A stretch of DNA of 64,000 nucleotides. It comes from Winogradskyella sp. PG-2. GTDB lineage: Bacteria; Bacteroidota; Bacteroidia; Flavobacteriales; Flavobacteriaceae. Under the pieces are notes generated by a model, which was not told the DNA's origin, did not search any database, and saw nothing but the letters and a program-made list of their open reading frames with translations. Below, in pieces: positions 1 through 9,631 of this stretch. The stretch's first letter is position 1. Each line of letters begins with the position of its first letter. The position numbers were made by a program, and so were the translations under genes. The stretch covers positions 990,001 to 1,054,000 of the forward strand of contig NZ_AP014583.1 of assembly GCF_000828715.1 (NCBI RefSeq). Reading direction: 5' to 3'.

Positions 1-547
1 CACCATATCTGGCTTTCCAATTAAATTGTTGTGCATATAACTCAATGACCATTGGATCATCATCTTGGTCTACATTCATAATGTCATTCCAAGTAAATAG
101 TCCCCAGATAATTAAACCAGCTAAAACAATTACAGGAATAATAGTCCAAATAAATTCTAACGTATTGTTATCTGCATAAAACAAGGCTTTTCTACCTTTC
201 TCACCTTTATATTTAAAGGCAAAATAATGCAATAAAAATTGGGTCACAGTCTGAACTATAAATATGATTATCATGGAAATAACCATAAGAGTATCTAATT
301 CTGGACCATGTTCAGATGCCGCATTAGACACTAATGGCAAATCACCTAAATACCAAAAACTAGCAATAGTTATGGCATAAATGAATACCAAGAATCCCAT
401 CATTAAATAACCATTTAACCTGTTGTCATTATCATCAGCAACTTGCGTATTTGATGCACCAACCTGAGCTAAATCAAAAATCTTTACCATCTGCCATAAG
501 GCAACAGCTACAAAGAGTAAAATTATAATCGTTAATAAAGCAGTCAT
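1..547 (-). CDS. coxB: Cytochrome c oxidase subunit II, 5' part (runs off the window)
   Basis: This reading frame opens with ATG at 547 and stays open to the window edge, so only the N-terminal ~182 residues are present. The visible part has an N-terminal membrane helix (MTALLTIIILLFVAVALW), two more hydrophobic stretches, and then the QQFNWKARYG segment that begins the periplasmic cupredoxin domain of subunit II. The CuA ligands would lie beyond the edge. Subunit II takes electrons from cytochrome c, or directly from the alternative complex III, and passes them to subunit I. It lies 24 bp downstream of actF on the same strand, the usual act-cox order in Bacteroidota. The identification is firm; the oxidase subtype cannot be told from this fragment. 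Confidence 0.9.
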   Translation of the reverse strand, partial: MTALLTIIILLFVAVALWQMVKIFDLAQVGASNTQVADDNDNRLNGYLMMGFLVFIYAITIASFWYLGDLPLVSNAASEHGPELDTLMVISMIIIFIVQTVTQFLLHYFAFKYKGEKGRKALFYADNNTLEFIWTIIPVIVLAGLIIWGLFTWNDIMNVDQDDDPMVIELYAQQFNWKARYG

Positions 548-571
548 TATCGTTTCTGTTCTTATTTATAA

Positions 572-1954
572 TTAATAATGGAAATGTTCACTTTCCTTAA
601 TGAATGGGTTTCCTTTTGCAAGTAGCGGATGTTTACCAAGTGACCAAAACACGATCAACATAAAAATTCCACCAAATAATAATATTGAACCAATTTCTGG
701 AATTCCAATAAACCATCTGTCACCAACAGTTGCAGGCATAATCATATTAAAGATATCTACATAGTGACCACATAGTATTACAATACCAGCCATAATCACA
801 AACCAATTAATTCGTTTGTAATCGCTATTCATTAATAGTAATAATGGGAAAATAAAGTTCATTGCTACCATACCAAAGAATGGTAATTTATAATCCTCTA
901 TACGGGTTATAAAATAAGTAACCTCTTCTGGAATGTTAGAATACCATATTAACATGAATTGTGAGAACCATAAATACGTCCAGAAAATACTAATACCAAA
1001 CATAAACTTCGCCAAATCATGAATATGACTATCATTTACAAATTCTAATAAACCTTTAGACTTTAAATAAATAGTGACAATAGCTATTACTGTGATACCA
1101 CTTACAAACATACTTGCAAAAACATACCATCCAAATAGTGTACTAAACCAGTGAGGGTCTACACTCATTATCCAATCCCAAGACATCATTGATTCTGTAT
1201 AAATGTAAAATACAAGGAATGCTGCTGAAATTCTAAAGTTCTTTTTAAAATTTCTATTATCATCTGCATTATCTTGAGCAACAGAGAATTTTCTAGAAAA
1301 ATGACGGTATAAAGACCAACCTCCTAAGAAAATAAGACCTCTGATCATAAATCCTGTTTTGTTTAACCAACCAGACTTCCCTTGAATAAGTTCATCATGA
1401 GCAACAACATCAGAATCCATCCAAATAAATATATGACTATCCGCAAAAAATGCTATTAGTAATACAATGATACCACCTGGTAATACATAAGATGTAATCC
1501 CTTCCATGACTCTAAAAAGTACTGGTGACCAACCTGCTTGTGCTGCATATTGAATCGCATAAAATGCTAACACACCTAAAGCGATCATAAAGAAAAAGAA
1601 TGCTGCAACATATAATGCAGACCATGGTCTATTGTGTATTTGATGTAATACATGCTCTTCATGACTCATTTCGTGTCCTGAAGCTTCAGCTCCATGAGCT
1701 TCATCCGCGTAAGCGTCTATTGCATGTGCTGCGGATTCGTTATCAGAATCTCCTTGTGCTTCTTCTGCATGTGCTTCTCCATGTCCTTCAGTTGCATGCC
1801 CACCATGGTGAGATTCGCTAGCCAATAGTTCTTTTACGTCCTCAACAGTTTCATAGTGATGTGAATCCATAAAGCCGTAGCCAACGCCTAATAATCCTAA
1901 GATCATTAAAACTATAGCGCTTATTTTTAATCGATTTGAAATTTTATATTCCAT
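572..1954 (-). CDS. actF: Alternative complex III membrane subunit ActF
   Basis: 460 residues of polytopic membrane protein, the second NrfD-like quinol-side subunit of alternative complex III, which oxidises menaquinol and passes electrons to c-type haems. After a first helix (about residues 10-28) comes a ~70-residue extracytoplasmic stretch very rich in His, Glu, Asp and Ala (about 30-105). About nine to ten further helices follow, including motifs such as WDWIMSVDPHWFSTLFGWY. It is the sixth act gene, between actE and coxB, and is part of one long minus-strand operon. The His/acid-rich loop is unusually long and might bind metal ions, which is inference. Assignment rests on family features plus operon position. 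Confidence 0.9.
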   Translation of the reverse strand: MEYKISNRLKISAIVLMILGLLGVGYGFMDSHHYETVEDVKELLASESHHGGHATEGHGEAHAEEAQGDSDNESAAHAIDAYADEAHGAEASGHEMSHEEHVLHQIHNRPWSALYVAAFFFFMIALGVLAFYAIQYAAQAGWSPVLFRVMEGITSYVLPGGIIVLLIAFFADSHIFIWMDSDVVAHDELIQGKSGWLNKTGFMIRGLIFLGGWSLYRHFSRKFSVAQDNADDNRNFKKNFRISAAFLVFYIYTESMMSWDWIMSVDPHWFSTLFGWYVFASMFVSGITVIAIVTIYLKSKGLLEFVNDSHIHDLAKFMFGISIFWTYLWFSQFMLIWYSNIPEEVTYFITRIEDYKLPFFGMVAMNFIFPLLLLMNSDYKRINWFVIMAGIVILCGHYVDIFNMIMPATVGDRWFIGIPEIGSILLFGGIFMLIVFWSLGKHPLLAKGNPFIKESEHFHY

Positions 1955-1976
1955 TTATATAATCTTTATCTAAACC

Positions 1977-2537
1977 TTATTTTTCTAAATCTGCTTTTAG
2001 TTTTTCAACATAAGCAACAACTTGCCAACGTTCAGTCTCATTTAATTGGTTAGCATAAGAACCCATAGTATTTTTACCATAATAAATGACATGGTAAATA
2101 CTACCTGTTGTAATTGCCCTACCAGCATCATCATAACTAGGCACACCTAATATTTTTTCGCGTTGAACTAATTTACCTTGACCATTACCTTTATTCCCAT
2201 GACATATACCACAATATATATCATATAATACTTTTCCTTCTTCATAATCAACTTCATTAGCTTTTAATGGACTTTTTAAAGTGCCTTTAGCCAAATCATA
2301 ACCTTCATTAGTGTTATCAATTTCATAAGGCATAAAATCACCTCTTGGAATTGAACCTTCAGCAGGTAATTGAGCTTCTACTCCACCAGGAAAGGCATCG
2401 GATTCTTGATACGCTTCATAGCCGATCGGTTCGTACATATTAGGCATATACTGATAGTTTGGTCTAGAATTCTTCTGGCAAGACGTAATACTTACCAATA
2501 GTACTAACACTACGATATATTTTAATGCTATTTTCAT
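1977..2537 (-). CDS. actE: Alternative complex III monohaem cytochrome c lipoprotein ActE
   Basis: A small secreted cytochrome c with one haem-binding motif, CGICH, followed by a Met-containing C-terminal half (NTMGSYANQL). It begins with a lipoprotein signal whose lipobox is VSITSC, so it should be membrane-anchored. Known ActE proteins carry the exit haem of the complex and hand electrons to the oxidase. I place the start at ATG 2537, just after the actD stop and with a compact signal peptide. The frame also contains ATGs at 2549 and 2555 that would overlap actD by up to 17 bp. It is fourth to fifth in the act operon. Confidence 0.9.
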   Translation of the reverse strand: MKIALKYIVVLVLLVSITSCQKNSRPNYQYMPNMYEPIGYEAYQESDAFPGGVEAQLPAEGSIPRGDFMPYEIDNTNEGYDLAKGTLKSPLKANEVDYEEGKVLYDIYCGICHGNKGNGQGKLVQREKILGVPSYDDAGRAITTGSIYHVIYYGKNTMGSYANQLNETERWQVVAYVEKLKADLEK

Positions 2538-2538
2538 A

Positions 2539-3078
2539 TTAATGTGCATCTTCATCTTTATCTACAATATTTATCTCAACAGCTCCTGTCTCTTGCAATA
2601 ATGCCGCTAATGAATCTTCATTATCGTGTATAGCAATTTCCATTAAGAAATGATCATCTGTTGTTCTTGGATCTGGATTCTCAGCATTTTTAAATGGCCA
2701 CATTCTACTTCTTAAATAAAACGTAATTACCATTAAGTGCGCTGCAAAAAATACAGTAAGCTCAAACATAATTGGTACAAAAGCTGGCATATTCTCTAAA
2801 TAACTAAAGCTTGGTTTACCACCAATATCTTGTGGCCAATCTTTAATCATTATAAAATTCATCATTACAATTGCAACTGTTAAACCAACACAACCGTACA
2901 TAAATGCAGTAATTGCAATACGTGTTGGTGCTAATCCCATTGCCTTATCTAGTCCGTGAACCGGAAAAGGTGTATATATCTCTTCAATATGATGCTTTTC
3001 TGCCTTCACCTTTTTAACGGCTGACATTAATACATCATCATCTGTATAAATAGCATGAATTACTTTCGAAGCTTCCAT
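2539..3078 (-). CDS. actD: Alternative complex III subunit ActD (DUF3341)
   Basis: 179 residues with a short cytoplasmic N-terminal domain (MEASKVIHAIYTDDDVL) containing the IEEIYTPFPVHGLDKAMG motif typical of DUF3341/ActD, then two membrane helices (about residues 58-80 and 100-122) and an acidic C-terminal tail. ActD is a structural subunit without cofactors in characterised complexes. It lies 8 bp downstream of actC and its 3' end abuts actE, so the genes are very likely co-transcribed and translationally coupled. Confidence 0.92.
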   Translation of the reverse strand: MEASKVIHAIYTDDDVLMSAVKKVKAEKHHIEEIYTPFPVHGLDKAMGLAPTRIAITAFMYGCVGLTVAIVMMNFIMIKDWPQDIGGKPSFSYLENMPAFVPIMFELTVFFAAHLMVITFYLRSRMWPFKNAENPDPRTTDDHFLMEIAIHDNEDSLAALLQETGAVEINIVDKDEDAH

Positions 3079-3086
3079 AGACTATA

Positions 3087-4829
3087 TTAGTTGTTTAATA
3101 AATTTTTAGCTTGCCCTGACCAATCATCACGTTCTGCTCTTCCTGGGAAAGAACCTGTAATTGAATCTAACAAGTCGTATTCTTTTTTAGTCATCTTACT
3201 TACCTGAAGGAAGGTATAAATACCAATACTATTAAGTACGTCTTCCATTTTAGGTCCAACACCACTGATTTTCTTTAAATCATCAGCAGTCTCTGTAGAG
3301 GCATCAAATGTTCCTATACTTCCTAAAAGACTATTTACTTTTTCTGAATTATCTTCAGTTGTTGATGCTTCAATTTTCTTTGGAGATGCGTTACTCACAA
3401 CTAAATTAGAAGTTCTTGCATCAGCACCCGTACCTACTAAGCTATCACCACGCTCTCTGATGTTTTTGTAACGCTCACCAGATGATTTTAAAATGGTTTT
3501 TACCTCTGCTTGTGCAATTACTGGGAATGTACGTGAGTACAATAAAAATAATACAAAGAAGAAACCTATTGTTCCGATAAAGATTCCAATATCAACAAAC
3601 GTTGGAGAGAACATAGACCAAGATGATGGTAAATAATCTCTATGTAATGAGGTTACAATAATTACAAAACGTTCAAACCACATACCAATATTCACAACAA
3701 TAGAGATAAAGAATGAGAACATAATACTTGTTCTTAATTTCTTAAACCACATAAACTGAGGAGAGAATACGTTACAACACATCATTGACCAATAAGCCCA
3801 CCAGTATGGTCCTGTTGCTCTGTTTAAAAATGCATATTGTTCGTACTCAACACCTGAATACCAAGCTATAAATAACTCTGTGATATATGCCACACCTACA
3901 ATAGAACCTGTAAGCATTATGACAATATTCATTAATTCTATATGTTGAACAGTAATATAGTCTTCAAGGTTACACACTTTTCTCATGATAATAAGAAGTG
4001 TATTTACCATAGCAAATCCCGAGAAAATCGCACCTGCAACGAAGTAAGGTGGGAAAATCGTGGTGTGCCAACCTGGAATAACGGATGTGGCGAAATCAAA
4101 CGATACAATTGTGTGTACAGAAAGTACTAAAGGTGTTGCTAAACCAGCAAGTACCAATGATACTTCTTCGAAACGTTGCCAGTCTTTTGCTCTTCCTGAC
4201 CAACCAAAACTTAATAAAGAATATATTTTCTTTTGAAATGGTCTTACAGCTCTATCTCTAATCATAGCGAAATCTGGTAATAAACCTGTCCACCAGAATA
4301 CTAATGAAACTGATAAATATGTAGAAATCGCAAATACATCCCAAAGCAGTGGTGAGTTAAAGTTAACCCATAAGGACCCAAATTGATTTGGAATTGGTAA
4401 TACCCAATACGCTAACCAAGGACGACCCATATGAATAATTGGGAATAAACCAGCTTGTACTACTGAGAAAATTGTCATAGCTTCTGCTGAACGGTTAATT
4501 GCCATTCTCCATTTTTGTCGGAAAAGTAAAAGTACTGCAGAAATCAGTGTTCCTGCGTGACCAATACCAACCCACCAAACGAAGTTAGTAATATCCCAAG
4601 CCCAGTTTACAGTCTTATTAAGACCCCAAACTCCAATACCAGTTGAAATGGTATAAATAATACAACCTATTCCCCAAAGGAATGCTACCAATGCAATGCT
4701 GAAAACAATCCACCATGCTCTGTTGGCCTTACCTTCTACAGGTCTAGCTACATCAACAGTAACATCGTGATACGATTTTTCTCCTGTTACTAAAGGTCTT
4801 CTAATAGGTGCTTCGTAATGAGACGCCAT
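3087..4829 (-). CDS. actC: Alternative complex III quinol-oxidising subunit ActC (NrfD family) with C-terminal helix-hairpin-helix
   Basis: 580 residues. The first ~450 form an NrfD/polysulfide reductase-type membrane domain of about ten helices, the quinol-binding core subunit of the complex. Recognisable parts are GIGHAGTLISAVLLLFRQKWR, usually conserved near the quinone site, and WFERFVIIVTSLHRDYLPS. The last ~130 residues are soluble: a Ser/Thr/Asp-rich linker, then DDLKKISGVGPKMEDVLNS, a helix-hairpin-helix of the sort found at the ends of NuoE and some ribosomal proteins in this phylum. That tail is not needed for the NrfD fold and its role is unknown. The gene sits between actB and actD with 8-26 bp gaps. 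Confidence 0.92.
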   Translation of the reverse strand: MASHYEAPIRRPLVTGEKSYHDVTVDVARPVEGKANRAWWIVFSIALVAFLWGIGCIIYTISTGIGVWGLNKTVNWAWDITNFVWWVGIGHAGTLISAVLLLFRQKWRMAINRSAEAMTIFSVVQAGLFPIIHMGRPWLAYWVLPIPNQFGSLWVNFNSPLLWDVFAISTYLSVSLVFWWTGLLPDFAMIRDRAVRPFQKKIYSLLSFGWSGRAKDWQRFEEVSLVLAGLATPLVLSVHTIVSFDFATSVIPGWHTTIFPPYFVAGAIFSGFAMVNTLLIIMRKVCNLEDYITVQHIELMNIVIMLTGSIVGVAYITELFIAWYSGVEYEQYAFLNRATGPYWWAYWSMMCCNVFSPQFMWFKKLRTSIMFSFFISIVVNIGMWFERFVIIVTSLHRDYLPSSWSMFSPTFVDIGIFIGTIGFFFVLFLLYSRTFPVIAQAEVKTILKSSGERYKNIRERGDSLVGTGADARTSNLVVSNASPKKIEASTTEDNSEKVNSLLGSIGTFDASTETADDLKKISGVGPKMEDVLNSIGIYTFLQVSKMTKKEYDLLDSITGSFPGRAERDDWSGQAKNLLNN

Positions 4830-4855
4830 AATTATATACTTGTTTCTTTAATTTA

Positions 4856-7800
4856 TTATGCTTTTGATGTGTTTCTCACTTTTGTTTGATAAATCACGTT
4901 TGGTTTTGTTCCAACGCTTTCTAACAAGTGATACATACGATCATCTTCTTTTAATTCTGCAATCTTACTATGCTTATCATTTACATCACCGAATACCATT
5001 GCTCCGTTTCCACATGCTGCAGAACAAGCTGTTTGGAATTCACCATCTTTAACCTCTCTACCATCGCGCTTAGCATCTAGAATTGTTTTTTGTGTTTTTT
5101 GAATACACATAGAACATTTTTCCATCACACCACGAGAACGTACAACAACATCTGGATTTAATACCATACGTCCTAAATCATCATTCATGTAGTAATCAAA
5201 CTCATCATTCTTGTTGTATAAGAACCAGTTAAAACGACGCACTTTATAAGGACAGTTGTTAGCACAGTAACGTGTACCTACACAACGGTTATATGCCATA
5301 TGGTTTTGACCTTGACGACCATGAGCTGTTGCTGCAACAGGACAAACTGTTTCACAAGGAGCATGGTTACAATGCTGACACATAACTGGCTGAAAAGCAA
5401 CCTGAGGATTATCAGCAGGATCTTCCATCTCACCAAACTCACTTAATGAACTACCTAAACCTGAAATATTATCTTTCTTTTCATTATCACCTTCAAATGA
5501 ATCTTCTGAAGAATAGTATCTATCAATACGCAACCAATGCATATCTCTACTACGTCTCATTTCAGTTTTCCCAACTACAGGAACATTGTTTTCAGCGTGA
5601 CATGCAATAACACATGCTCCACATCCTGTACAAGCGTTTAAGTCGATTGATAAATTAAAGTGATGACCAACTGAACGATCAAATGAGTCCCATAAATCTA
5701 CATCTGGAGATGTTACAGGAGTTTCTATATGATTAAGCGATACTTTAGGAATTGCATTCCAGTATTCTTTATCTTTTGTATTAAATATTTCTAAGCTTGT
5801 CTCTTTAATGATGTCTCCACGACCCATTAACGTATTATGTAATTGTACACAAGCAAACTCATGTGAACCACCAACTTTACTTAGAGAAACATCTTGTGCT
5901 GTATTAAAGTTTTGGTATAATGGATAAGCATTAACACCCGTCTGCATTTCAGCTTTTAATCCATCTTTTCTACCATAACCAAATGCCATACCAACAGAAC
6001 CTTTAGCTTGTCCTGGTTGAATAATCACTGGTACATTAGGAACCGTTACACCATTTACTGTAACATCTACATAACTACCATTTAATCCACCATTAGCAAC
6101 ATTCTCGTTCACTAAGCTCATTTCATCAGCATCAGCTTTTGATACAGTAACGTAGTTATCCCAAGATGTTCTTGTTATAGGATCTGGAAATTCTTGTAAC
6201 CATGGATTGTTAGCTTGTTTACCATCACCTAAACCAGTTTTAGTATAGAGCGACAATTCCATAGCACCTCCTTTAGCAGAAGTTGCTAAAGCTCTAGCTG
6301 CATTTCCACCCGACAAAGCTGAAACCGAACCGCCTGCACTACCACCGACTGTAGTTGATGTTGTGTTTGTTACGTACTCGTCTTTATCTTCATCTTTAAT
6401 ACCAACTCCTACAGCAACATCGTGAATAATGCCTCCTACAAAAGTTCTATCTTTTTTATCTTTTAATTCTGTGGTTGTGGTTTCACTCGTTGAAGCACCT
6501 GCTCCACCATTTCCTGCTGAGCCAGAAACAAAAATACCATCTTGTACTGCTTTATTAAATGACGTACCATTTAAGATATTGCTAGTCCAGTAAGACTTTA
6601 AGAAATCTCTGTATGAACCCGTAGCACCATTCCATGCCATTAATACCTCTTGAAACTGTTTAGTATCAAAAAATTGACGAATGGTTGGTTGCATCATTGA
6701 ATAATGACCTGACTTTAACTCAACATCTCCCCAAGATTCTAAATAATGAGGCACTGCTGCGATATATTGGCAATTCGTTGACGTCTCATCATGTTTCATT
6801 GAGAACGCTACTGACAAATCTGTTTTTGCAAGACCTTCAGCAAAATCTGATACATTAGGTAATGTATACATTGGATTTACACCATTCATAATGATGGCAC
6901 CAACTTTACCCGCTTTCATATCAGCAACTAATTGTATTACTGATTTATCGCTTCCTTGTCTTGTTTTTATTGTTGTTTTAGGGTCAAATGCTTTACTATT
7001 TAAGTATGCATTAATTTCTAAAACTATCGTTTGCGCATTTACATCTTGAATACCTGTAACGACAACTGCATTACTTCCTGCCAAACTAATTTCTTTAGCT
7101 GCTGCTTTAACTGCTGCATCTAATCCTTCCGGAAGTTTAGCACCACTAGCAGAATTGCCGGTAATTTCACTGTATAATTTAACTAGAGCTAATTTTTGCT
7201 GAGTTGGAGTTAATGGTACACGCTTATCTGCATTTGCGCCAGATAACGACATATTAGATTCAAACTGAATATGTCTAGACATTTTCCCATGATCTGGAAT
7301 ACGCTTAGTAGCATAACCCGAATCAAAACCTCCACCTTGCCAATCTCCTAAGAAATCAGCTCCAACAGAAACAATAGTTTTTGCTTTCGAGAAATCGTAA
7401 TTAGCCATTCCTCTTGTACCATACTTAGCTTCGTATGCATCTAATGTTGCAGATTCAGACACAGCATCATAGACAACATGATTTACATTACCATACTTAA
7501 CTTTAAAATCTGCAATTAATTTATTTGTAGATGGACTTGGAAATGTCTGTGTTAAAAACACTATTGATTTGTCATCGCTAAGACCATTTAATGCTGAAGA
7601 AGTTTCAGAGATAAAGGTTTCCCATGAGATTGCATCCTCACCCTTCATAGGTCTCTTCACTCTTAGGTTGTCATACAATCCTAAAACCGACGCATTAACT
7701 CTTGCGTTTGCAACACCATTAGTAGCTGCATCAGTATTATTTTCAATTTTAATAGGTCTTCCTTCTCTTGTCTTTACTAAAACACTAGCAAAATCATATC

Positions 7801-8107
7801 CATCTGCAATCGTTGTTGCATAATAGTTAGCAACACCTGGAATAATTTCCGTAGGTTGATTTACATAAGGGATAGACTTAATTACTGGTCCTTCACATGC
7901 TGCTAAAGATGCAGCAGCTGTACTAAAACCGACGTATTTTAAGAAATCACGACGCGATGTAGATGACGACTCTAAAGTTTCTTTATCACCCAAAAACTCA
8001 TCTGTTGGAATTTCTTCCACAAATTCGTTTTGTTGTAGCGCCTCAACAATAGAACTATTTTCGTTTAGTTCTTCAACACTTTTCCAGTATTTCTTGTTTG
8101 ATGACAT
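4856..8107 (-). CDS. actB: Alternative complex III iron-sulfur subunit ActB (MopB-like plus ferredoxin domain, Tat signal)
   Basis: 1083 residues. A long N-terminus ends in a twin-arginine signal (SRRDFLKYVGFSTAAASLAA), so the protein is exported folded. Residues ~100-760 resemble a molybdopterin oxidoreductase fold, which in characterised ActB carries no molybdenum cofactor. The C-terminal ~260 residues are a HybA/PsrB-type ferredoxin domain with several cysteine clusters (CTGCGACVIACHAEN, CQHCNHAPCETVCP, CVGTRYCANNCPYK, CSMCIQKTQ), fitting 3Fe-4S/4Fe-4S clusters that wire ActC to the haems of ActA. A Gly/Ser/Thr-rich low-complexity segment at about 525-625 interrupts the MopB-like part. Second gene of the operon. 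Confidence 0.94.
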   Translation of the reverse strand: MSSNKKYWKSVEELNENSSIVEALQQNEFVEEIPTDEFLGDKETLESSSTSRRDFLKYVGFSTAAASLAACEGPVIKSIPYVNQPTEIIPGVANYYATTIADGYDFASVLVKTREGRPIKIENNTDAATNGVANARVNASVLGLYDNLRVKRPMKGEDAISWETFISETSSALNGLSDDKSIVFLTQTFPSPSTNKLIADFKVKYGNVNHVVYDAVSESATLDAYEAKYGTRGMANYDFSKAKTIVSVGADFLGDWQGGGFDSGYATKRIPDHGKMSRHIQFESNMSLSGANADKRVPLTPTQQKLALVKLYSEITGNSASGAKLPEGLDAAVKAAAKEISLAGSNAVVVTGIQDVNAQTIVLEINAYLNSKAFDPKTTIKTRQGSDKSVIQLVADMKAGKVGAIIMNGVNPMYTLPNVSDFAEGLAKTDLSVAFSMKHDETSTNCQYIAAVPHYLESWGDVELKSGHYSMMQPTIRQFFDTKQFQEVLMAWNGATGSYRDFLKSYWTSNILNGTSFNKAVQDGIFVSGSAGNGGAGASTSETTTTELKDKKDRTFVGGIIHDVAVGVGIKDEDKDEYVTNTTSTTVGGSAGGSVSALSGGNAARALATSAKGGAMELSLYTKTGLGDGKQANNPWLQEFPDPITRTSWDNYVTVSKADADEMSLVNENVANGGLNGSYVDVTVNGVTVPNVPVIIQPGQAKGSVGMAFGYGRKDGLKAEMQTGVNAYPLYQNFNTAQDVSLSKVGGSHEFACVQLHNTLMGRGDIIKETSLEIFNTKDKEYWNAIPKVSLNHIETPVTSPDVDLWDSFDRSVGHHFNLSIDLNACTGCGACVIACHAENNVPVVGKTEMRRSRDMHWLRIDRYYSSEDSFEGDNEKKDNISGLGSSLSEFGEMEDPADNPQVAFQPVMCQHCNHAPCETVCPVAATAHGRQGQNHMAYNRCVGTRYCANNCPYKVRRFNWFLYNKNDEFDYYMNDDLGRMVLNPDVVVRSRGVMEKCSMCIQKTQKTILDAKRDGREVKDGEFQTACSAACGNGAMVFGDVNDKHSKIAELKEDDRMYHLLESVGTKPNVIYQTKVRNTSKA

Positions 8108-8134
8108 ATAATTATGAATTACTTCTTATTTAAT

Positions 8135-9466
8135 TTAATAATGACACTTACCACATTCTAATCCGCCCATCTGTGCCACAGTTAACTGATCAACTCCATA
8201 CTTTTTAGATAACTCTTCGTGAATCTTTGTATAGTAATCGTTGTCTTTAACTTTTACATTTGTTTCTCTGTGACAGTTGATACACCAACCCATTGTTAAT
8301 GGCGAATACTGGTACATCACTTCCATTTCCTCAACTGGTCCATGACAGGTTTGACATTCAACACCTCCAACCATAACGTGTTGTGAGTGGTTGAAATAAA
8401 CAAAATCTGGCAAGTTATGAATGCGCACCCATTTTACAGGTTGAGAATCTCCCGTATAACCTGTTCCATCCCATCCTACTGCTTCGTATAATTTCTGAAT
8501 CTCAGCATCATAATCTACACCATATGTTTTACCTTCCGCAAGTGTTTCTGGAGCTACATTTGAAATTGATTTATGACAGTTCATACATACATTTAATGAC
8601 GGTATACCTGAATGCTTACTTACTCTTGCTGAAGAGTGACAGTATTTACAATCGATAGCATTATCACCAGCATGTATTCTATGCGAATAGTGTATTGGCT
8701 GCACTGGTTCGTAGCCTTGATCAATACCCACTTGCATAAAATAACCGTAAACAAAATACCCACTTGCTAACAAGAAGAATATTGCTGTTACTAATACTAA
8801 AAATTGATTTTGAACAAAAGCTTTCCAAATAGGTGTGCCTTTTTCTTTAGAAGCAACTTCAATTCCTTTAGCATCTGCAAAACGATTTAAGGTACGCTTT
8901 ACTAAGATTAATGCTAAGGCTAATAAGCCAAATAAAACTGCTAATGCCCCAAGAATTAAGTTGTTTGAAACACCTGAACCTTTACCGTTACCATTTGCCG
9001 TGATCTCAGTAGGAGGTGGCGGAGGAGGTGGAGTTGTTGCAGTATAAGCCAAAATATCTGAGATATCCTGATCTGTAAAACCAGGGTAAGGTGTCATAGC
9101 GACACCCTTGTATTCTTTGTATATTTTATTTGCATAAGCATCCCCAGATTTAATGACTGCAGCGCTATTACGAATCCACGCATTAAGCCAAGCCCTATCT
9201 AAACCTTCATCTTCCGCCAATCTTGCTTCCACATTACGTAGAGCAGGACCAGTCATTGGCTTGTCTAATTTATGACAAGCAGCACAATTTGCATTAAATA
9301 AAGCTTTTCCTTTTACTGGGTCGCCTTCTTGGGCTGTAAGTGAGGTTGAAAACGTAAGTAATAAAATAAAACCTAGATGAAGAATCTTTGAGGTTAAATT
9401 ACGGTAGATCACCTGTTTCATATTGTTAGTTGAATTATCTTCTAAACTTTGGTACGATTTTTTCAT
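8135..9466 (-). CDS. actA: Alternative complex III multihaem cytochrome c ActA (six CxxCH)
   Basis: 443 residues. After a signal peptide (core LGFILLLTFSTSLTAQ) there is a monohaem cytochrome c domain with CAACH, a proline run and Gly/Asn linker, two membrane helices (about 170-190 and 220-245), and then a class III-like region with CKYCH, CMNCH, CQTCH, CINCH and CGKCH. That makes six haem sites, five of them the classical ActA pentahaem set. ActA carries electrons from the ActB clusters towards ActE. A start at the internal ATG 9421 (MKQVIYRN) would give a more normal signal-peptide length. It is the first gene of the operon, with a good -7 promoter element about 36 bp upstream. Confidence 0.92.
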   Translation of the reverse strand: MKKSYQSLEDNSTNNMKQVIYRNLTSKILHLGFILLLTFSTSLTAQEGDPVKGKALFNANCAACHKLDKPMTGPALRNVEARLAEDEGLDRAWLNAWIRNSAAVIKSGDAYANKIYKEYKGVAMTPYPGFTDQDISDILAYTATTPPPPPPPTEITANGNGKGSGVSNNLILGALAVLFGLLALALILVKRTLNRFADAKGIEVASKEKGTPIWKAFVQNQFLVLVTAIFFLLASGYFVYGYFMQVGIDQGYEPVQPIHYSHRIHAGDNAIDCKYCHSSARVSKHSGIPSLNVCMNCHKSISNVAPETLAEGKTYGVDYDAEIQKLYEAVGWDGTGYTGDSQPVKWVRIHNLPDFVYFNHSQHVMVGGVECQTCHGPVEEMEVMYQYSPLTMGWCINCHRETNVKVKDNDYYTKIHEELSKKYGVDQLTVAQMGGLECGKCHY

Positions 9467-9501
9467 TTAATAGAGAAAAAACATGTTTATAAAAACTCAT
9501 G

Positions 9502-9509
9502 CAAAAGTA
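9502..9509 (-). promoter_or_regulatory. -7 promoter element of the act operon
   Basis: On the minus strand this reads TACTTTTG, a full match to the Bacteroidota -7 consensus TAnnTTTG, 36 bp upstream of the first possible actA start. No clear TTTG -33 box is seen at the expected distance, so only the -7 part is supported. Confidence 0.5.
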
Positions 9510-9605
9510 AGATATAAAGTCGATTTTAGAAATCTTAGAGAAGTGTTAATAACTAATTTATACCAATTCTAAATAACAAATTTAGACCATTTACGTTGAA
9601 TATAA

Positions 9606-9613
9606 TATCTTTG
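9606..9613 (+). promoter_or_regulatory. -7 promoter element of the SPOR-domain gene
   Basis: TATCTTTG matches TAnnTTTG and lies 18 bp before ATG 9632. Because it would fall inside the coding sequence if the upstream ATG at 9596 were used, it argues for the 9632 start. No convincing -33 box. Confidence 0.45.
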
Positions 9614-9631
9614 CATTTAAATACGAAAAGG

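Noticed and set aside
3087-8107. Polysulfide or formate-type oxidoreductase instead of alternative complex III
   Set aside because: NrfD and MopB-like subunits alone would allow it, but the full actABCDEF order with coxB downstream and the fused MopB-ferredoxin protein fits complex III only.
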